Assembly: GCF_019393635.1 (NCBI RefSeq)
Contig: NC_057861.1
Coordinates: 724,958,232 to 725,022,231 of the forward strand
Reading direction: 5' to 3'
DNA: 64,000 bases
Source: Dromiciops gliroides
Lineage: Eukaryota; Chordata; Mammalia; Microbiotheria; Microbiotheriidae
The notes under the pieces are model-generated. The model ran no database searches, was not told the DNA's origin, and saw only the letters and a program-made list of their open reading frames with translations. Positions 58,085-64,000 of this stretch are shown here, piece after piece (the stretch's first letter is position 1; the number at the start of each line of letters is the position of its first letter). Made by a program: the position numbers and the translations under genes.

Positions 58085-58245
58085 TGGATTTCAGAAATAC
58101 GGTAAACTCCCAGATGAGGAAACTCTCTATACCAAAACAGATCAGCTTTTTCTCTGTTAAGTGATCTTCTCCATTCACAGAGCTAAGTATGTGTCAGAGG
58201 TCTTCCTGGCTTCAAGGCAACCTCTCTATACCATAACAAATGTAC
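58085..58245 (-). mobile_element. Marsupial MIR-like SINE (antisense, tentative)
   Basis: GATGAGGAAACTCTCTATAC, TTTTTCTCTGTTAAGTGATC and GTATGTGTCAGAGGTCTTCC. Confidence 0.5.
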
Positions 58246-58249
58246 CTTA

Positions 58250-59353
58250 CCTGACCATGTCTTCTTATAAATTTTTTTCTGTTCTCTGTGATTTTTGTTT
58301 TACTGACATACTTTTGTTTTTCTCTTTTTTGGAGGAGCAATACTATCACTATACCCTTGCCACACACTTATCATCTTAACTATAAACCATTTATCTGTTT
58401 CAAGATGGTTTTGAGATAGGCAGGAATGTCAGTCTAGATCTGCCTTCAGGATTACTAGACTTCCAGACTTCTCTGAGATCAATCCAGAGAGCCTCAGTCA
58501 TCTGGCCTGCCTAAGATAGTTAAATTTTGATAAAAATATGGAGCTAACCCAGAATATACTGATCCATACTTACACACATGTGCAACATAATTTTTAAAAC
58601 TTTAAAAATGTCTACACTTTAAAAAAAATTTAAATCACACTAATTTCATGTATGATTAATGGTCTGCTAATGTATGTGTACTCATATATGTACATATACA
58701 TGTGTTCACAAATATCTCAAAACAATGCTAAGGAAAAAGTGCCAGACCAACCATCTGAACACCCGTGAGAATTGTTCTTTTGTAGAACCTGTTTCCAACT
58801 CTGTCCTGAAGTTTATGTTCTTCCATCTCATTCCTAATAACTATAATCCAAAAACGATTATTTCTTTAATCAAAAGCACCAATATCACCTTGTTTTGAAC
58901 TTGCTTTTCCTACCAATAAAACAGGAAGAAACAAGCAGAGAAACAATTCTGAGAGTTTTCATAATTAAATGAGGCAAAGAATAAAAACAAAAACTGAATT
59001 CAATCTCTACACAATACAACTGGATTTTTTACATTTGTGGACTCAAACAACTTCATAAGGATCCAAACAGCTTCTGCCAAGGAGAAAAAAAAAATCAATT
59101 AAATATTTTAATCACAGTAAAACAAACATGCCTATGTTCCTCACTAGTACCATATGCATAAATTACAATGCCAGCATCACAAGGCACAGTCCATACAAAA
59201 CCCAAGTACAGCACTTATCTAAAGGAGACTCAGAAAAGGAAAAGTACTGTACTCCCTCAGGCCCTACCAACCACCTGACATGGATATTCAGAAGACATGG
59301 GAGTATTAAGAGATAGAACGGGTTCAATCCAGTGGTCCAGTGGCAGTGGGAAC
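58250..59353. other. Intron, nothing recognised
   Basis: AT-rich with no clear transposon. Short open frames only. Confidence 0.5.
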
Positions 59354-59368
59354 AAAAAGTACTGCTTC

Positions 59369-60105
59369 AGTTTGGAATTATGCCCAAAGGGCTATGGGGC
59401 TGTGCATACCCTTTGACCCAGCAATACCACTATTAGGTCTTTTTCCCAAAGAGATCATAAAAAAGGGGAAAGGACCCATATGTTCAAAAATATTTATAGC
59501 TGCTTTTTTTTGTGGTGGCAAGGAATTGGAAATTGCGGGGTTGCCCATCGACTGGGGAACGTCGGGACAAGTTGTGGTATATGAATGTAATGGAATACTA
59601 CTGTGCTGTAAGAAACGATGAGCAGGTGGATTTCAGAGAAATTTGCAAGGACTTTACATGAACTGATGATGAATGAGATGAGCAGAACCAAGAGAAGATT
59701 GTGCACAGTTATCAACAACACTGTGTGTTGATCAACTGTGATAAGACTTGATTCTTCTCAGCAATACAATGGCCCAAGATAGTTCCAAAGGACTCATGAT
59801 GAAAAATGTTCTCCAAATCCAGAAAAAAAAAGAACTGTTGAAACTAGATGCAGATCAAACCATACTATTTCTATTGTTTTTGTTGTTTTTCTTTTTTGCT
59901 CTGATTCTTCTCTCATTACATGACTAATGCAGAAATATGTTTAATGTGAGTGTACATTTATAACCTATATCAGATTACTTGCTGTCTTGGGGAGAGGGGA
60001 GGGATGGAGAAAAATTTGAAACTAGAAATCTTATATAAACAAATGTTGAAAATTATCTCTAAATGTAAGTGGAAAATAATAAAATATTTATATGGGGGGG
60101 GGGGG
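59369..60105 (+). mobile_element. L1 3' end, relatively young
   Basis: About 735 bases: the last ~80 codons of ORF2 (GLCIPFDPAIPLLGLFPKEI, then KGPICSKIFIAAFFCGGKE), the whole 3' UTR, and a tail after AATAAAATATTTATATGG. Target duplication AAAGTACTGCTTCAG / AAAGTATTGCCTCAG at ~59356-59370 and ~60106-60120. Confidence 0.88.
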
Positions 60106-60394
60106 AAAGTATTGCCTCAGGTCCACAAGAACATTGAGACAATGAGATGTTTTGGAGTTGATCACTGTCCCGAAGAGAATAGTCTTCAAAGGGCTATATA
60201 AACTATAAAATTCTTCTCATATTGGTTAAAATTATACCTGTTTTCTTTGTCTATCTGTACGAAAATCTGGTTTCCAGGCTCACTCTCCTTATAAAATACA
60301 AGGCTATTAGAGGCAGAAAAGCCAAAAAAATAAATTTTAATATTGGCCTGAAGATGGAGGAAGAGCCACTCCCACCCCAAGTAAGTCCTTTCTT

Positions 60395-60535
60395 ACCATC
60401 CTGAGCCTCAGTTTTCTATCTGTAAAACTAGGGTGACAATCTGTGATTTCTATCTCACAGAAATATTCTGAGGACCAAATGAAATCATGCAAAAGCACTT
60501 TGGAAACCTCAAAGTACCACGTGTGTAAATAGTTG
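60395..60535 (+). mobile_element. MIR-like SINE
   Basis: GAGCCTCAGTTTTCTATCTG, CTGAGGACCAAATGAAATC and AAAGCACTTTGGAAACC. Confidence 0.7.
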
Positions 60536-60539
60536 GAGA

Positions 60540-61720
60540 TAAAGAATTAAACAGTAAGTTTTGCTATTTACAAAGAAATGAAGTATTTAGTGGGAATAAG
60601 TTATGGGAAAGACTGACTCCTAGCAATTGTTCTAAACCCAGCAATGATGGCTTCTTTCATTTCTGAGGGACTATCCATATCTACCTATTATGCCATTACA
60701 TAAGATGCCTTTTTTCTAGACAGAAAGCAGAAATTTGCAAGTTCATACTAATTACTTGCCTCATAACACTTTCCAGAAAATTTCTTTCTTTTTTCCCCCT
60801 CAAAACCCACAGAGGCAAAACACTGTCTAATAGGTCCTATGACATATACCATCTATGGTCAGTGGTGCCAAAGCAAGAGATGTGAGTAAAAGATATTTGG
60901 GAAACTGGGGACAGTGTCATGTGGAGACAGAAGTCTCAAGTGAAGCAAGTAATACAGAGCCTCAAGCCTGGTTTCTATGAAAAAAAAAAAGCATGACACA
61001 ATTACAAAATGAGTTCCAAAATATTTTGAGAATTATTAGAAAGTAAACATGAGAATACAGAAAATAGGAGGAATGAAGACACCTAAGTAGACCCTGGGGA
61101 TTAAAAAAAAAAAGTATTTCCACCTGCAAGTTCCCAGATAATTAAAGGCATGGGTTAATCAATTATAAGCTACAATTTTTAAAGCAGTCGCTCTAGGCAG
61201 GCAGAACTGAGGATGAACTTCTGAGAAGCTATTTAGCAAAGGTCATAGTATGCTTAAAAGACCCTCACACTAAAAGGAATCAAACCCAGAAGAATCAAAA
61301 GGAATAGAAAGAAAATAAAGGAACTTAAATACATTACACACACACGTGTATATACACATATATACACTCATTATTTGTATATAGTTTTATATATCAAGTT
61401 TCAAAATAAGAGGGGCTGACCAGAGGAAAAATTGTACTATATGAAGCATGAGTAGTTAAGCATATTCTGTGATAAGATTTGAAGAAATAAGCAGTGACTA
61501 TATTAGCCTTAATTTTAGAGGCTTTAATTCAGAAGTTTTATATGTACCAAATAAAGTGTTTGGTTAAATAAATACAAATGATTCAACAGCAAAATTTTCT
61601 CTCTACTATGAAGTACATCTTTCCACTAGTTTTTTTTTAAAAAGCCATATTTTCATTACAGCTTATATAGGCATTTAAACACAAGTAATTGAGCTTTACT
61701 GCTAATCTGAAGAAGCAGGG
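60540..61720. other. Intron, nothing recognised
   Basis: Includes a short CA/TATA-rich stretch at 61333-61370. No gene seen. Confidence 0.5.
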
Positions 61721-61724
61721 CTTT

Positions 61725-61925
61725 CTAACCTTTTTTATGTCATGGATTCCTTTGGCAATCTAATGAAGCTCAATGACTTTCTTAGAACGACATATATTTA
61801 AATGAAAAAAAAAACCCACAAAGGATTTCAAAGGAAATTAATTATACTGAAATAGTGGCCAAAAGATGAGTTGTTGGGGTTTTTTTTAAGTTTGGGGACC
61901 CAAGATTAAGAAATCTTGAGCTAGA
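61725..61925 (-). mobile_element. hAT-type MITE
   Basis: GGGCTTTCTAACCTTTTTTA, GGATTCCTTTGGCAATCTAA and TTTGGGGACCCAAGATTAAG, reverse orientation to 24425-24625. Confidence 0.65.
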
Positions 61926-61974
61926 GGAAATTTTTCAAAGATTAAGGGCTTAAAAGGACCATGAAAACTCTCTG

Positions 61975-62270
61975 GTCCACCCCTCTTATTTTTCAGATGA
62001 AGAAACTGAGACCCAGAGACATTAAGTGACTTCTCCTAAGGTCACAACAGGTAGCAAACAGAGCCAGGATTTGATTTATAGTTACTTCTTCCTGAATCTT
62101 TGTTGATATTAAATTTAATAAAACAATTGGCTGTCTCAGATCCGATGCTGTAAGAAACCTCAGAAACTATGTGTCTAGCTCCTTCCTTTTACAGATGAGG
62201 AAACTAAAACAAGTTAGTTGGCTACAGAAACTCAGATAGTACCTAAGAGGTGGGATGTGAATTGAAGTTC
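61975..62270 (-). mobile_element. Two MIR-like fragments (antisense)
   Basis: TTTTCAGATGAAGAAACTGA at 61990 and CCTTTTACAGATGAGGAAAC at 62185 are each followed by CORE-like text. Confidence 0.6.
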
Positions 62271-62734
62271 TTTGAGGTACAATTTCTCACGTGTCTCTAC
62301 TACCCTTAGTGTGCTCCATCTGTTTCAGTACTAGATATAAATTAATTAAGCAACAAACATTTAAGTGTCTACATTGTACTAGGCACTTGGTGTACAAAGA
62401 CAGAAATGAAAGTCTCTGCCCTCAAGTTTTTATTTTAATAAGGAAAACAAAAGCTCACCTATAGTTATATCAGACATATAACCTTGGAGAGGAGGGACAA
62501 GTTCACAAGACAGAGTAGTTCACATGACCAAAACACAGTATATGTGCAAAAAGGAGGAATTTGAGAATGAAAGAAAGGTAAAGCAACTATCCCATACATT
62601 TTAGTACTATATTATAGATTTTGTTTTATTGTTCTTTCATTATAATCACATTTCCCCAATTATACACGAAGATGAATTGGGGATGAGGACAAGAAATTTT
62701 ATTATCTCCTGCAGTATCTAGCCTATAATCTTTT

Positions 62735-62975
62735 GTTGTTCAATTGTGTCCAACTCTTCATGACCCCATTTGGGGGTTTCTTGGCAAAGAAAGTGGAATG
62801 GCTTGGCATTTCTCCAGCTCATTTTATAAATGAGGAAAACTGAGGCAAACAGGGTTAAGTGACTTGCCCAGGGTCACAGAGCTACAAAATGTCTGAGGTC
62901 AGAGTTGAGCTCAATAAGATGAGCTGGTCTGACTTCAGGCCCAGCATTCCATCCACTGTTCCACCTAGCTAACCA
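62735..62975 (-). mobile_element. CORE-SINE with RTE tail (antisense)
   Basis: TTGTGTCCAACTCTTCATGA and CCCATTTGGGGGTTTCTTGG (RTE end), CTGAGGCAAACAGGGTTAAG, and the head CCACTGTTCCACCTAGCTA. Confidence 0.82.
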
Positions 62976-62979
62976 TAAA

Positions 62980-63720
62980 ATCTTATACTAGGCCATCAAA
63001 TACTTGTTCAATTGTACTACAACAAGAAATTAAATTGCAAAGATTTAGAAACACACACTAACAACCCAGTCCAGATGCACATAATACAAATCAAGTAAAA
63101 TTAAAGGGAAAATTCACAGTGAACATGCTATTGTCCTATTCCTGTCTTTTTCATAAGTTTTCAAAAATGAAATTTGAACAAGATATTTTCCCCTTAAATT
63201 CCAATAATATTCTCTCAGTTTAAATCCCAGTGTTAAAATTACACTGCTCTGTTTCTTCCTTTTGATTCACTGAATAAGCATATTTAAGACCCTATTTTGT
63301 GTACTGACTCTTGGTAGATACAAAATGGGAAAAAATAAAATCCTGCCCTCAATAATTCAATATCATTAAGGAGATATATAGATATATGTTGACATTTCTA
63401 GATGACTAATAAGGTGTATCTTGGTCATCAAACATTACTGGTCAGCGGTTAGTCTCATTTTTGCTATCAATGAACTTTTAAAATGCAGTTGTTACAATTA
63501 AATTCAGTCAATATTTACTTAAAGACTACTATGTTGCTAATCACTGTTACTTATATTTAATAAACCAATAACTCACAGGAGTCCTCACAATTCTTAAAGA
63601 ATAAGTAACCTATTCTACATGTAAAGTTTTTTTTTTCATGTAACTTTTATTGAATTGTAGCAGGGCTAGGAAAAAAAAATCTGGGTTTACCCCTACTCCA
63701 CTACATAGGGACATTTATAT
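62980..63720. other. Intron, no gene
   Basis: One possible fragment of the ancient mammalian repeat near 63270-63360. Confidence 0.45.
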
Positions 63721-63731
63721 AGAAAGTTTCA

Positions 63732-63887
63732 GGGGCAGCTAGGTGGCACATTGGATAAAGCACCAGCCCTGGATTCAGGAGGACCTGAGTTCAAATCCAG
63801 CCTCACACACTTGACACTAGCTGTGTGACCCTGGGCAAGTAACTTAACCCTCATTGCCCTCCCCCCCACCCCCGCCCCATGCCAAAA
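63732..63887 (+). mobile_element. WSINE1-type SINE with C-rich end
   Basis: TTAC deletion (GACACTAGCT) and CCCTCCCCCCCACC tail. Short duplication AAAGTTTC at 63723-63730 and 63888-63895. Confidence 0.94.
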
Positions 63888-64000
63888 AAAGTTTCTTAAA
63901 CCTGACCTAGAACTAATATGGTGGTATGTTTCACAGAAATATATATCTAGGTCTCTTCCCTAACTTCATACCTTGAACTTGGAAACCATTTTCTTTTCTT

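Noticed and set aside
63960..64000. Possible PPP4R2 upstream exon at the window end (CAAG then GTATGAAG on the minus strand)
   Set aside because: The preceding codons do not match the PPP4R2 N-terminus.

Overview
The window looks like nuclear DNA of an Australian-lineage marsupial. The main reason is 39 copies of a tRNA-headed CORE-SINE of the WSINE1 type. Its head carries a tRNA-like A box and a B box (GAGTTCAAATC), followed by the conserved CORE around CTAGCTGTGTGACC. Marsupial-type L1 3' ends, RTE-tailed SINEs, L2, MIR/THER1-like SINEs, CR1/L3 and hAT MITEs support this. Opossum SINE1 has a different head, so an australidelphian marsupial, perhaps a dasyurid, fits better. The species call is inference.

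One authentic protein-coding gene is present: the 3' part of PPP4R2 (protein phosphatase 4 regulatory subunit 2), on the minus strand. Seven coding exons were read at 27257-27427, 18467-18560, 17475-17512, 15708-15782, 15330-15473, 14526-14830 and 14013-14329. All have GT-AG junctions and compatible phases, and together they encode about 380 residues ending in EPMEQD. The N-terminal ~39 codons and the promoter were not found. The intron upstream of the first visible exon therefore fills 27428-64000 and runs off the window. A 3' UTR probably reaches about 11765, and 1-9500 is repeat-rich downstream sequence.

Region by region: 1-9500 holds L1, L2, MIR-like sequence, nine WSINE1 copies and a long ancient repeat. 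9500-27500 is SINE-poor and contains the exons. 27500-64000 is intronic and packed with nested repeats. The intron also holds: (a) an endogenous-retrovirus remnant (37097-40274) with a 272-codon Gag-like frame and a 3' LTR but no 5' LTR, lying inside a nearly perfect 335/342-bp inverted repeat (36762-37096 and 41303-41644); (b) an intronless NDUFB1 retrocopy (46944-47235) whose 57-codon frame is intact and which lies antisense to PPP4R2; (c) a solo LTR of the same family (56342-56696) nested in an L2 tail; (d) a second LTR-like insertion inside a CR1/L3 relic (45530-46274); and (e) three WSINE1 copies in a row, with the same target sequence at all four boundaries (34076-34572).

PPP4R2 is the only convincing functional gene. 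The other items record retrotransposition and repair events. Nothing suggests a multi-gene operon or defence system, CRISPR, rRNA or a tRNA gene.
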